64,000 nucleotides of DNA from Sipunculus nudus (lineage: Eukaryota; Annelida; Sipuncula; Golfingiida; Sipunculidae). Both the position numbers and the translations under genes were made by a program. This document shows, one piece after another, positions 59,001 through 64,000 of this stretch. The notes beneath the pieces were generated by a model. The model was not told the origin of the DNA, made no database searches, and saw only the letters and a list, made by a program, of their open reading frames with translations. The stretch spans positions 56,110,386 to 56,174,385 of the forward strand of contig CM049322.1 in the NCBI GenBank assembly GCA_026874595.1. The letters are read 5' to 3'. Position 1 is the first letter of the stretch, and the number at the start of each line of letters is the position of its first letter.

Positions 59001-61337
59001 TGACCTCTGAGCCCAGTATCCGGGTCATCAGTCCAGCTGATTCTTTGTACAAACATGTGCATTTCGACGTTTGCCTTCTCCATTAAGGCTAGCAAAGCTT
59101 AATAAGTCAATAATTGATGACTAACATCAGAAGAAAGTTAGGCCAAAATTTAGCTTTATATATTTTGTACATGTTGATAGGCTAATGGCTATGTTTAGAA
59201 ATTGTCCAAAATATCTGCAAATCTGAATGTTTTAAAGCCAAATTTTTCAGTTTTTTATATATATAAATTCTAATTAATGCATTTCTCAAACTAAAAGAAG
59301 TTCCTGGATGAAAATAGACAGAAACAGATCACCCAGAGCAATGCAGTTTTATTTTCTTGTATCCATTTAAACAAAGTTTTGTGTATACTATATGTTTTTG
59401 ACCAGGTTCTACCGCTGCTATGTTTGTTTCTGGAGAACTAATCTGAGACCACATTATTCCAAAACTTGACCCAATTATCAGGTCACATGTAAACTTGTGC
59501 CTAACCACATTGCATTAACTTCTGACCTTTCCTCTCTCAAGTGCATCCATCTGTGCTTCTGTGTTCACACATTAAACCACATATCTTTGTACTTGTTTGA
59601 CCGATCTGGCTGAAATTTTGCACCAGTGTAGCTTCTGGGTAGCTGTATATCATATAATGAACTGGTGGTGCCACCTGCAACAATGTTTGCACAGCATTCA
59701 TCTGTTCATCTGCCTTGGGTTTAAATCACTCATATCTCTGCAGTGGTTGGACTTATTCACCTGAAATTTTGCATACATATACATCTTGGATAGTTTTCTT
59801 GATTTTATGACAAGTGGTGCCACCTTCATTCACGTTCACACTGCAGACATTCATGCTAATATGAAACATATCTCAATCTATTTCCCCTTGCCACTCAATC
59901 CATGCCTCACTTCACCTGTCCTACTTTGATTTCAGCGGATACACGTAGGCGCTTGGCAATTACCCGTATTCTAGTTGTTGAGGTAACTGCCTCCATTTTT
60001 AATGCTTGCTTAGCTAAGTACTGTGTACATCTGCAAAATTTTATTCTGGTTTTGGAATACTGGACAGGGGCTCACCTGTGAGATTCCAGGTGTCAACCAG
60101 ACTCTGTATACCACTCCTGGGGGTCCTGGGTTGTGTGTCATCCCCATTGCTTGGTCATAACACCCAAAAGGCGCACTTGTTTATGAGTGAACCACGACTG
60201 TTGGGCACAGTTTCATAACTCACTGCTCCTCAGCTGAGATTCTTACTCACAATCTCCTGGCTTTGAGCCCTCAGCTCTACCCTCAGACCACAGAGGCCAG
60301 TTTACTGTGACTGTTTACCATGTAGTTTTATGTAGGTAAAGCTAACATCTTTTTTTTTTTTTCAAGTTGCATGGCTTTCAGCCAAGTCAGTTGCAGCAGA
60401 AATGTGACTTGGCTGAATTCGGCTATTGGCAAACAGAACTCACTGAGCTGGAAAGTACTGTCTCCATTTTTTTTTGGGGGGGGGGGGGGGTTCAGCTGTA
60501 AATGGTTCGCACTGGTTACAGTGTAAGTGACTGTGCCTTGATCCATTCATATAAGTTCAGTCTAGCTGCACATGTTATTATCATTGTTTCTTTCCTTCCT
60601 CACAAATCTTGACACGTGTTGACATTGGCTGTAGTGCCATATGTTTTGTTCATAAGCTGAGTTCCATGAAACAAAAATCAGTTAATTTAATATTTGTTGC
60701 ATAGGCCATGCAAGATGCTGCAGTAAAGTCCCGAACTGAGTTACGTCTGAATGCAGAACTTGCAAAACAACAACAGACACTAGTGGACTTTAAACTGAAG
60801 AAAGAACAGGAAAGAACAAAACTTAGTAAGTGAGCAAAACTATTGACTTTTTTCTTTTGTCCAGGGAGGCTCTTAATGACTGTTTTCCAGATTCGACATT
60901 GAGGGGATGGGGGGGGGGGGGGTGGGGGATATGGGGGGTCAAGGTGGAGGGGGGTCTCAAAGGCAACAATGAATGAGCAAGATAGAGCTCTTATTGAAAA
61001 GCTGTAAAAAATAGGACTTCAACTTGCAGTACAATATATCTTTGCAACGATTTAAAAATATTTATAAGCTGACTGTATTATCATAAAAAATGAGAAAAAG
61101 TTTACAAAATAAAGTTAAATTAATAACAAGTAAAAGGTATTTTCGTAATTTTCTGCCACAGTAGATAGAAGCATGAGTGGTTTTATTGTTGATAAACAGA
61201 ACAGGAAATTGAGAAAAGGAAGCAAGAGCACCACCACCAGGTGGCAGCACTCAAACAAAAGCACGAGCTGGAGCAGAAAGAGAGGGAGCAGCAGGCACAG
61301 CGAGGGATGGATGACCAGTGGACACAGGCTAAACTAG
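24526..61337 (+). CDS. SPFH/band 7, vault-shoulder-like protein gene (ten exons, 3' end outside window)
   Basis: Ten exons join with GT-AG introns and continuous phase into 346 codons; the limits are given in the exon entries. Residues about 15-30 and 105-125 contain GP-V-type words (VVGPQRVF; VQGPTVFVPSADEW) like major vault protein repeats. Residues about 150-260 (VREVRTIDDTMITVKLMLFY and after) resemble the SPFH/band 7 fold of the vault shoulder. Residues about 261-346 form a Lys/Glu/Gln-rich helix or coiled coil. The order repeat, shoulder, helix parallels MVP on a smaller scale. There is no signal peptide or membrane segment at the start. Known SPFH proteins oligomerise on membranes or in particles; a scaffold role here is inference. 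I do not recognise a named orthologue. DCAF11 and a hAT copy lie in intron 1. The last exon(s) lie beyond 64000. Confidence 0.8.
24613..24911. other. Start of intron 1, nothing recognised
   Basis: AT-rich intron sequence between exon 1 and the first element copies. Confidence 0.5.
24912..25728 (+). repeat. Family F element, copy 3, interrupted by a family D MITE
   Basis: The left part (ACAAGTGGTTGCTTTAATGT, TTCGCGAAGGTTTCAAATTC) matches the left end of 50842 and 53842. The right part (AAAATGCAAAATTAAGATCT, CACGAATAT) matches their right ends. A family D copy at 25143-25504 sits between, so D inserted later. Confidence 0.55.
25143..25504 (-). repeat. Family D MITE, copy 2 (nested)
   Basis: Bounded by TTAGCCCAATAAAAAATAAT / ATGGTTCTCAGGC and GTGCCTGAGAACCAAACC / TTGCCTTAG. 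Reverse orientation relative to copy 1, with the shared interior CCCTGATCATATGACATTTT. Confidence 0.85.
25729..26157. other. Intron 1, nothing recognised
   Basis: AT-rich; a short C tract followed by (CA)n lies at about 26050-26078. Confidence 0.5.
26158..26530 (+). repeat. Family A dispersed element, copy 4
   Basis: It begins TTGCCTCCGTCAGAAAAG and carries TTTTGGTGTGGATCGGACCA, TGATCCGGATCC and AATATTAACAAACTTG. It is the most diverged copy and is extended by a local duplication of the TGAACCTGGGAATATGTGCC segment. Confidence 0.65.
26765..29095 (+). repeat. Family C long element, copy 2
   Basis: It begins TTAGCTCAGCTGACTTTCAG and ends TTCAGCTGAGCGCCGTGACC followed by CATGGGTCCCTTG. From about 27344 to 29040 it aligns along its length with 44345-46290, including GGCAGCTTGCCTTGG..CAGC and ACCACCAGGGTTACAATGAT. 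27015-27190 holds a separate GGTCTTAATAGAC-type repeat. No open frame suggests a protein. Confidence 0.75.
29310..31130 (+). repeat. Family B dispersed element, copy 3 (long)
   Basis: It starts CTGTGAGCTTATGCGATGGT, the reverse of the end of copies 1 and 2, and continues with four to five internal near-repeats around CTTCTC..AAACCATTTGGCCAAA and TTGTTCAAATGGTT..GTTCAGTGA. AT-rich with no coding evidence. Confidence 0.75.
31385..31800. repeat. Degenerate local repeat
   Basis: Words AGGTCAAGAGTTCA..CAGTGCAGCCAG and CTCATGGGCAGCATGTGAT recur at irregular spacing, and AGACTGCCAACTGT..CAGAT occurs twice about 240 bases apart. It is probably an old tandem duplication. Confidence 0.6.
31895..32170 (+). 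repeat. Family G fragment
   Basis: CACCACCTACAATGACATTTG, TTGCACAGTGTGTG and GGTGGTGCCACCTACAATAA echo the larger family G copies at 55085 and 59380. Confidence 0.45.
32188..32320. repeat. GGAAGGGAA-rich segment, possible hAT left end
   Basis: CAGGGTTGGCACAATC at 32188 has the CAGGG start common in hAT terminal repeats and precedes a run of CTTCCC / GGGAAG inverted words. A reverse partner was not found by eye after the transposase, so this boundary is a suggestion only. Confidence 0.25.
32555..32832 (+). repeat. Tandem duplication, 132-bp period, upstream of the transposase
   Basis: GGGTGAATAATTAGGATGAA at 32569 recurs at 32701, followed in both by CTCAACATGAGTACATACCC and TGGAGTTTGGCTTGGACAGT. 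Shorter echoes flank it. It probably belongs to the 5' non-coding part of the hAT element. Confidence 0.8.
33047..34701 (+). pseudogene. hAT-family transposase with BED zinc finger, one frameshift
   Basis: Frame one (33047-33808) opens MYKGGRNRKPVWAHYTE and holds a BED finger (Cys-X2-Cys ... His-X3-Cys, residues about 26-47), then a DUF659-like block with EDGWSN and TDNAKN, which fit the first two catalytic aspartates of hAT enzymes. It stops at TGA 33806. The sequence resumes without loss in the next frame at 33805, giving GCSAHWLNLLGADL, GDTRWKSQLHTV and the C-terminal hAT dimerisation block (SSASIERVFSTMG, about residues 510-545), ending TAA 34699-34701. A one-base deficit near 33804-33806 thus splits an otherwise complete protein of about 550 residues. 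It may be a dead copy or a sequencing error. It is GC-richer than the surrounding intron, as expected for a recent insertion. The ATG at 33047 is chosen over an upstream GTG. Confidence 0.88.
34702..35699. other. Intron 1, nothing recognised
   Basis: Very AT-rich. No terminal repeat of the hAT element could be found by eye. Confidence 0.45.
35700..35904 (+). pseudogene. Decayed copy of the SPFH-like gene promoter
   Basis: It keeps GACCTCTAGAGG (35714-35725, a worn form of the CTCF-like word), GCGCATGCGC (35768-35777), TTGTTTACATGTGCCCTG, GAGATCACG and GGTTTTC..AGAC..GACTGAAAG in the same order as 24334-24525. Spacing from the palindrome to the start-codon position is 137 versus 146 bases. 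Confidence 0.75.
35905..35988 (+). pseudogene. Decayed copy of SPFH-like gene exon 1
   Basis: It aligns with exon 1 through TCTTGGTGAAGGAC and GTTGG.CCCAAAGG. The start ATG is AGG, one base is missing near 35917, an in-frame codon corresponding to GAA has become TAA, and the donor GT has become GC. It cannot serve as an alternative first coding exon. Confidence 0.8.
35989..37365. other. Intron 1, nothing recognised
   Basis: AT-rich. A poly-G tract lies at about 37199-37213. Overlapping open frames near 36740-36950 show no homology that I recognise. Confidence 0.45.
37366..37590. repeat. Family H related element with G/C tracts, copy 4
   Basis: It begins CAGAAGCGGATCCGG and ends AATCCGCCCCTG with AGGGGGTCCGGACCCCC and three long C tracts inside. 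Same plan as 23382-23612. Glycine-rich minus-strand frames are artefacts. Confidence 0.65.
37591..39292. other. Intron 1, upstream of DCAF11, nothing recognised
   Basis: AT-rich sequence without a supported feature. Confidence 0.45.
39293..39373 (+). promoter_or_regulatory. Likely DCAF11 promoter end / 5' leader with CTCF-like word
   Basis: GGCCTCTAGTGG at 39293-39304 matches 11 of 12 positions of the reversed CTCF core, as does the word at 24334. The transcription start is unknown. Two short upstream ORFs follow. Confidence 0.4.
39325..39354 (+). promoter_or_regulatory. Upstream ORF 1 of DCAF11
   Basis: ATG in the context AAACATGG (A at -3, G at +4) encodes nine codons (MVVTKGEES) then TGA. 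It is out of frame with DCAF11 and lies 19 bases before its ATG. Whether it is transcribed depends on the start site. Confidence 0.4.
39360..39374 (+). promoter_or_regulatory. Upstream ORF 2, stop overlapping the DCAF11 start
   Basis: ATG CCC ACA GAT TGA ends so that its TGA shares the A of the DCAF11 ATG (TGATG). Such an overlap can allow or restrict re-initiation; an effect here is inference. Confidence 0.4.
39374..41044 (+). CDS. DCAF11: DCAF11 (WDR23), CUL4-DDB1 substrate receptor, intronless
   Basis: A 556-residue protein against 546 in human, with no intron. DCAF11 proteins bind DDB1 and present substrates to the CUL4-ROC1 ubiquitin ligase; the worm orthologue WDR-23 restrains the stress factor SKN-1. 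Residues 1-30 are Arg/Ser-rich after MGLSNS; 33-52 (EPDLATILSYLIRSGQVRIF) is the conserved N-terminal helix; 60-73 is acidic; the WD40 propeller covers about 160-500. Two WDXR-type DDB1-contact motifs are visible, KVWDRR near 322 and KLWDIR near 369. Residues about 509-532 form an Asp-rich run and 537-556 a basic tail, not in the human protein as I know it. ATG 39374 is used because MGLSNS parallels the vertebrate MGSRNS start and an in-frame stop lies at 39320. It lies in intron 1 of the SPFH-like gene on the same strand. A retrocopy origin is possible. Confidence 0.95.
   Translation: MGLSNSRRRSRMDHETGESPEAGGSRSRRDDDEPDLATILSYLIRSGQVRIFSQDDPPTDDMDEEDDDDDDEWVAPAAEPKSDPNPDTSGLDMNQLRQEILLKSGQFKQTNGGGPLSVTRMIQQREIGLGRQQQFSPGDCCSVGTGYLPNKMEQVACFHHKAFCGTYSQDGNVFLSACQDQNIRVYNTANDQFKLIKCVRARDVGWSVIDTAFSPDGNYLIYSSWSDYIHLCNLYGDYETHSALPLDPGPNRFCVFSLAFSMDNREILGGASDGDIYVYDRERNERTLRIDAHEDDVNAVAFADASSQILYSGADDGLVKVWDRRTLTDQNPQPVGMLAGHFDGITFIDSKGDARYLISNSKDQSIKLWDIRKFSPKEGQDATRKEVQKQTWDYRWQQVPKKVTAQRKKLKGDTSLMTYRGHCVLHTLIRCRFSPAFTTGQRYIYTGCATGAIVIYDVLTGKVVSKLNGHRSCARDISWHPYEHHIISSSWDGTVNRWHYSGTKRPYYDSGDDGDGDDDDDDDCDDCDNDGDKTSGLRRSRRLQQRSGIRRLFRLF
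41442..41447 (+). terminator. DCAF11: Likely DCAF11 polyadenylation signal AATAAA
   Basis: The first AATAAA after the stop, about 400 bases downstream and just before a poly-G tract. A second lies at 42121-42126. Which one is used cannot be told. Confidence 0.45.
41448..44330. other. Intron 1 after DCAF11, nothing recognised
   Basis: AT-rich with G tracts at about 41451-41460, 41497-41508 and 41971-41983, and a C tract at about 42699-42713. CAGGTTTTACCTGGGT-type words repeat at 41185 and 41580. No exon is supported. Confidence 0.45.
44331..46945 (+). repeat. Family C long element, copy 3
   Basis: It starts TTAGCTCAGCTGACTATAAG and ends ATCAGCTGAGCGCCGTGACC plus CATGGGTCCCTAG. 44345-46290 aligns with 27344-29040 in the same orientation, with extra sequence near 45100-45165 and a different 3' section (46290-46905). 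It contains a C tract at about 45221-45240. Confidence 0.78.
47009..47078. repeat. (AT)n microsatellite with GTAT interruptions
   Basis: An AT run broken twice by G. Confidence 0.95.
47079..49295. other. End of intron 1
   Basis: 47738-47775 carries a family C end (TCAGCTGAGGGTCATGACCC). 47955-48130 resembles the GGTTGTCTAATTAAGG type repeat also seen near 27015. Otherwise nothing is recognised. The acceptor before exon 2 is GTTTCAG. Confidence 0.5.
49296..49402 (+). CDS. SPFH-like gene, exon 2 (codons 30-65)
   Basis: Acceptor TTTCAG, then VFLFRETLDKLRQYTATADE and onward to HVTHEP, donor CTGG|GTAAGC, splitting a Gly codon after two bases. 107 bases. Confidence 0.88.
49891..50061 (+). CDS. 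SPFH-like gene, exon 3 (codons 65-122)
   Basis: Acceptor ACATTTCAG completes Gly and gives PCSTFLNPLEHENIRVQSAI through VQGPTVFVPSADE, donor AATG|GTAGTG, splitting Trp. The GP..FVP word resembles vault repeats. 171 bases; the intron before it is 488 bp. Confidence 0.9.
50372..50835 (+). repeat. Family E element, copy 2 (intron 3)
   Basis: Starts CTAAAGGGAGCTATTCAC and keeps GACTGTGTTTACCAACACAC. It directly abuts the family F copy that begins at 50842. Confidence 0.55.
50842..51323 (+). repeat. Family F MITE, copy 1 (intron 3)
   Basis: Terminal inverted repeat TACTGTGGTTGGCTTTTTG ... TGCAACCACAGTA. Interior GTTCGCGATGGTTTCAAATT is shared with the other two copies. It ends 54 bases before the exon 4 acceptor. 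Confidence 0.85.
51378..51489 (+). CDS. SPFH-like gene, exon 4 (codons 122-159)
   Basis: Acceptor TTGCAG completes Trp, then LHEFSWHGTDSSNKTRMIPG to PNQFYYN and donor AAT|GTAAGC, phase 0. 112 bases. Confidence 0.9.
51556..51883 (-). repeat. Family D MITE, copy 3 (intron 4)
   Basis: TTAGGCCAAAAACAATAAAA / GGTATGAACCTCAGGCAC at one end and GTGCCTGAGAACCATACC / GGCCTTA at the other. A C tract has expanded at about 51613-51626. Confidence 0.88.
52086..52540 (+). repeat. Family E element, copy 3 (intron 4)
   Basis: Begins TTAAAGGGGCCTATTCACC, with interior ACTGTGTTTATAAACACACAG. The right end is not clear. Confidence 0.65.
52766..53115 (-). repeat. Family D MITE, copy 4 (intron 4)
   Basis: TTAGGCCCCCAAAAAAATAA / GGTATGGTTCTCAGGCAC to GTGCCTGAGAACCAAACC / TTGCCATAG. 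Confidence 0.88.
53116..53748. other. Intron 4 remainder
   Basis: A local near-repeat (GGGCCTGAATCTTGACTAAT at 53334 resembles GGCCTGAATTTTAACTAATC at 52741). Otherwise nothing. Confidence 0.5.
53749..53832 (+). CDS. SPFH-like gene, exon 5 (codons 160-187)
   Basis: Acceptor GGTTTAAG, then VREVRTIDDTMITVKLMLFY ELEDVIKM, donor ATG|GTGAGG, phase 0. The alternation of charged and hydrophobic residues fits a band 7 beta-strand pair. A family F MITE starts nine bases after the exon. Confidence 0.88.
53842..54247 (+). repeat. Family F MITE, copy 2 (intron 5, beside the donor)
   Basis: TACTGTGGTTGGCTTTGTG ... GAAGCCAACCACAGTA, a well-preserved inverted repeat. It leaves only nine intron bases before it (GTGAGGACT). 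Confidence 0.9.
54492..54970 (+). repeat. Family E element, copy 4 (intron 5)
   Basis: TTAAAGCTGCCAAATCACC at the left, GATGATTAGGCCCCTTTAA at the right: the clearest inverted ends of the family. Confidence 0.72.
55085..55965 (+). repeat. Family G dispersed element, copy 1 (intron 5)
   Basis: From ATCTGCCAAAACAGAG to GGCGGATACACGTAGTCGCT and CTACCCGTATTCTAGTT. GGTGGCGCCACCT and TTTGCACAGTGTCC words recur within it, as the unit is partly doubled internally. Its relative is at 59380-59980. Confidence 0.8.
56362..56399 (+). CDS. SPFH-like gene, exon 6 (codons 188-200)
   Basis: Acceptor TTATACAG, LETTHDPIADMI, donor AA|GTAAGT, splitting Asn after two bases. Only 38 bases, a micro-exon-sized piece supported by phase continuity on both sides. 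Confidence 0.85.
56860..57200. repeat. Tandem repeat of about 90 bp, four units (intron 6)
   Basis: Each unit runs ATGTATACTTTGTAAATATA, TTTCCTGTTAA.TATTGTATTT, ATAATTATATT.AACAG and AAACTTTGATCTTGT. The AACAG|AAAC words look like weak acceptors just upstream of exon 7. Confidence 0.85.
57279..57320 (+). CDS. SPFH-like gene, exon 7 (codons 200-214)
   Basis: Acceptor TTTTTTTAG, completes Asn, AVCADVIAFAGKL, donor AAC|GTGAGT, splitting Thr. 42 bases. Like exon 6 it is very small, yet in phase and coding in composition. Confidence 0.85.
57321..58079. other. Intron 7, nothing recognised
   Basis: AT-rich intron sequence. Confidence 0.55.
58080..58431 (+). repeat. Family D MITE, copy 5 (intron 7)
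   Basis: AAAGTATTGGTTCTCCAAGG with CTCAGGCAC to GTGCCTGAGAACCAAAAC / TTGCCTTAA. It ends about 70 bases before the exon 8 acceptor. Confidence 0.86.
58503..58641 (+). CDS. SPFH-like gene, exon 8 (codons 214-260)
   Basis: Acceptor CGTGCAG, completes Thr, YEGFLKIAEKLGLLETYPQL to YRGYHASEQLQ, donor CAG|GTATAT, phase 0. The ISKVVYRGY stretch matches the last strand of a band 7 domain entering the helix. Confidence 0.92.
58642..59379. other. Intron 8, first part, nothing recognised
   Basis: No supported feature. Confidence 0.5.
59380..59980 (+). repeat. Family G dispersed element, copy 2 (intron 8)
   Basis: Ends AGCGGATACACGTAGGCGCT and TACCCGTATTCTAGTT, and shares TCCATGCCTCACTTCACC and TGAAATTTTGCATAC with copy 1. 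Confidence 0.8.
60060..60312 (-). repeat. Possible tRNA-derived SINE (intron 8)
   Basis: Read on the minus strand, TGGTCTGAGGGTAGAGCTGA at its head is A-box-like. The rest is GC-richer than the intron. The B box is not clear, so the SINE call is tentative. Confidence 0.35.
60705..60825 (+). CDS. SPFH-like gene, exon 9 (codons 261-301)
   Basis: Acceptor TTGCATAG, AMQDAAVKSRTELRLNAELA to KKEQERTKL, donor CTTA|GTAAGT, leaving one base of a Lys codon. Start of the charged helix. Confidence 0.92.
60903..60955 (+). other. G-rich tract, possible G-quadruplex (intron 9)
   Basis: Several runs of four or more G (within 60908-60953) on the coding strand, so the pre-mRNA could also fold. It lies in a 374-base intron. 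Confidence 0.5.
61200..61337 (+). CDS. SPFH-like gene, exon 10 (codons 301-346)
   Basis: Acceptor ATAAACAG, completes Lys, QEIEKRKQEHHHQVAALKQK to DDQWTQAKL, donor CTAG|GTACAG, leaving one base. Continues the Glu/Lys/Gln helix. Its last 22 bases are the seed of the following minisatellite. Reading into the intron gives a TAA 13 bases after the exon end. Confidence 0.9.
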   Translation, partial: NRKLRKGSKSTTTRWQHSNKSTSWSRKRGSSRHSEGWMTSGHRLN

Positions 61338-63911
61338 GTACAGTAAAATAACAATCTTAAAGGCCTAATCCAGTGAACACAGGCTAAACTAGGTACAGTA
61401 AAAGTACTATCTTAAAGGCCAAATCCAGTGGACACAGGCTAAACTAGGTACAGTAAAAGTACAATCTTAAAGGCCAAATTCAGTGGACACAGGCTAAACT
61501 AGGTTCAGTAAAATACTGATCTTAAAGGTCAAATCCAGTGGACACAGGCTAAACTAGGTACATTAAAAGTACAATCTTAAAGGCCAAATCCAGTGGACAC
61601 AGGCTAAACTAGGTACAGTAAAATAACAATCTTAAAGGTCAAATCCAGTGGACACAGGCTACACTAGGTACAGTAAAATAACAATCTTAAAGGTCAAATC
61701 CAGTGGACACAGGCTAAACTAGGTACAGTAAAATAATGATCTTAAAGGTCAAATCCAGTGGACACAGGCTAAACTAGGTACAGTAAAATAATGATCTTTA
61801 AGGTCAAATCCAGTGGACACAGGCTAAACTAGGTACAATAAAAGTACCATCTTAAAGGCCAAATCCAGTGGACACAGGCTTAACTAGGTACAGTAAAATA
61901 ACGATCTTAAAGGTCAAATCCAGTGGACACAGGCTAAACTAGGTACAGTAAAAGTACCATCTTAAAGGCCAAATCCAGTGGACTGAGGCTAAACTAGGTA
62001 CAGTAAAATAACGATCTTAAAGGTCAAATCCAGTTGACTCAGGCTAAACTAGGTACAGTAAAATAACAATTTTAAAGGTCAAATCCAGTTGACTCAGGCT
62101 AAACTAGGTACAGTAAAATAACGATCTTAAAGGTCAAATCCAGTTGACTCAGGCTAAACTAGGTACAGTAAAATAACGATCTTAAAGGTCAAATCCAGTG
62201 GACACAGGCTAAACTAGGTACAGTAAAATAACAATCTTAAAGGTCAAATCCAGTGGACACAGGCTAAACTAGGTACAGTAAAATAACAATCTTAAAGGTC
62301 AAATCCAGTGGACACAGGCTAAACTAGGTAAAGTAAAATAAAGATCTTAAAGGTCAAATATAATAGACACAGGCTAAACCTGGTAAAGTAAAATAATGAT
62401 CTTAAAGGTCAAATCCAGTTGACACAGGCTAAACTAGGTACAGTAAAATAACGATCTTAAAGGTCAAATCCAGTGGACTCAGGCTAAACTAGGTACAGTA
62501 AAATAACGATCTTAAAGGTCAAATCCAGTGGACACAGGCTAAACTAGGTACAGTAAAATAACAATCTTAAAGGTCAAATCCAGTGGACACAGGCTAAACT
62601 AGGTACAGTAAAATAACAATCTTAAAGGTCAAATCCAGTGGACACAGGCTAAACTAGGTAAAGTAAAATAAAGATCTTAAAGGTCAAATATAATAGACAC
62701 AGGCTAAACCTGGTAAAGTAAAATAATGATCTTAAAGGTCAAATCCAGTTGACACAGGCTAAACTAGGTACAGTAAAATAACGATCTTAAAGGTCAAATC
62801 CAGTGGACTCAGACTAAACTAGGTAAAGTAAAATAACGATCTTAAAGGTCGAATCCAGTGGACTCAGACTAAACTAGGTAAAGTAAAATAACAATCTTAA
62901 AGGTCAATCCAGCGGACACATGCAGGCTAAACTAGGTAAAGTAAAATAATGATCTTAAAGGTCAAATATATTAGACACAGACTATTAGACTAAACTAGGT
63001 AAGGTAAAAAAATGATCTTAAAGGTCAAATCCAGTGGACTCAGGTTAAACTAGGTAAAGTAAGATAACGATTTTAAAGGTCAAATCCACCAGACACAGGC
63101 TAAACCAGGTAAAGTAAAGTTACGATCTTAAAGGTCAAATCCAGTGGACACAGGCTAAACTAGGTAAAGTAAAGTAACGATCTTAAAGGTCAAATCCAGT
63201 GGACACAGGCTAAACTAGGTACAGTAAAATAACAATCTTAAAGGTCAAATCCAGTGGACACAGGCTAAACTAGGTACAGTAAAATAACAATCTTAAAGGT
63301 CAAATCCAGTGGACACAGGCTAAACTAGGTAAAGTAAAATAAAGATCTTAAAGGTCAAATATAGTAGACACAGGCTAAACCTGGTAAAGTAAAATAATGA
63401 TCTTAAAGGTCAATCCAGCGGACACATGCAGGCTAAACTAGGTACAGTAAAATAACAATCTTAAAGGTCAAATCCAGTGGACACAGGCTAAACTAGGTAA
63501 AGTAAAATAAAGATCTTAAAGGTCAAATATAGTAGACACAGGCTAAACCTGGTAAAGTAAAATAACAATCTTAAAGGTCAATCCAGCGGACACATGCAGG
63601 CTAAACAAGGTAAAGTAAAATAATGATCTAAAAGGTCAAATATATTAGACACAGACTATTAGACTAAACTAGGTAAGGTAAAAAAATGATCTTAAAAGTC
63701 AAATCCAGTGGACTCAGGCTAAACTAGGTAAAGTAAGATAACGATTTTAAAGGTCAAATCCACTGGACACAGGCTAAACCAGGTAAAGTAAAGTTACGAT
63801 CTTAAAGGTCAAATCCAGTGGACACAGGCTAAACTAGGTAAAGTAAAGTAACGATCTTAAAGGTCAAATCCAGTGGACACAGGCTAAACTAGGTAAAGTA
63901 AAATAACGATC
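61316..63911 (+). repeat. 55-bp minisatellite made from an exon-intron boundary
   Basis: About 47 units of 55 bases: CAGTGGACACAGGCTAAACT AG from the exon 10 end, then GTACAGTAAAATAACAATCT TAAAGGTCAAATC from the intron. The first unit is the real exon-intron junction. Most units keep the donor as CTAG|GTACAG or CTAG|GTAAAG. Later units show higher-order duplication, for example a block at 62340 repeated at 62670 (330 bp, six units) and an ATATTAGACACAGACTATTA variant at 62967 and 63645. It is not a CRISPR: there are no unique spacers. Confidence 0.95.
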
Positions 63912-64000
63912 AAGCATGGGGAAAACAGTATTAAATTAAAAATTATAAATATTGATACAAATTTTTACAAGCTGATTTCAATATTTCTATCATTCACTCT
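63912..64000. other. Intron 10, nothing recognised
   Basis: Non-repetitive AT-rich sequence up to the window edge; the next exon is outside. Confidence 0.6.

Noticed and set aside
61316-63911. CRISPR-like look of the 55-bp array
   Set aside because: There are no unique spacers, the units are contiguous, and the host is a eukaryote.

Overview
The window is AT-rich, intron-rich, repeat-laden nuclear DNA from an animal, most likely a marine lophotrochozoan such as a mollusc. The basis is GT-AG introns, a recognisable DCAF11 orthologue, long (AT)n microsatellites, and many dispersed families of short non-autonomous elements. The mollusc guess rests mainly on the general look of the repeats (for example ends reading GCCGTGACCCATGGGTCC) and is inference; no species can be named.

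Layout. (1) 1-24.3 kb is accessory DNA: microsatellites, three minisatellites (28, 33 and 11 bp units), element copies, clusters of CRE-like sites (TGACGTCA) and one candidate 3'-terminal exon near 8.1 kb. (2) 24.3-61.3 kb holds one gene on the + strand whose ten exons I could join with consistent GT-AG sites and phases: 24526-24612, 49296-49402, 49891-50061, 51378-51489, 53749-53832, 56362-56399, 57279-57320, 58503-58641, 60705-60825 and 61200-61337. It continues past the right edge. The 346 residues visible look like a protein related to the SPFH/band 7 'shoulder' of major vault protein, followed by a charged helix. I do not recognise a named gene. (3) The 24.7-kb first intron contains a hAT transposase copy broken by one frameshift (33.0-34.7 kb), a decayed second copy of the gene's own promoter and exon 1 (about 35.7-36.0 kb), and an intact intronless DCAF11 gene (39.4-41.0 kb, same strand) with two short upstream ORFs. 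(4) 61.3-63.9 kb is a 55-bp minisatellite of about 47 units, whose unit is the last 22 bases of exon 10 plus its 5' splice site and the first 33 bases of the intron.

At least eight dispersed repeat families are recognisable by comparing copies inside the window; I label them A to H. Several have terminal inverted repeats typical of MITEs. None carries a recognisable autonomous coding region apart from the hAT copy. No CRISPR array, rRNA or convincing functional tRNA gene was seen.

Functionally, DCAF11 would be a substrate receptor of the CUL4-DDB1 ubiquitin ligase. The SPFH-like protein is probably a self-assembling or membrane-associated scaffold. Nothing in the sequence shows that the two act together; their link is physical nesting and similar promoter motifs.
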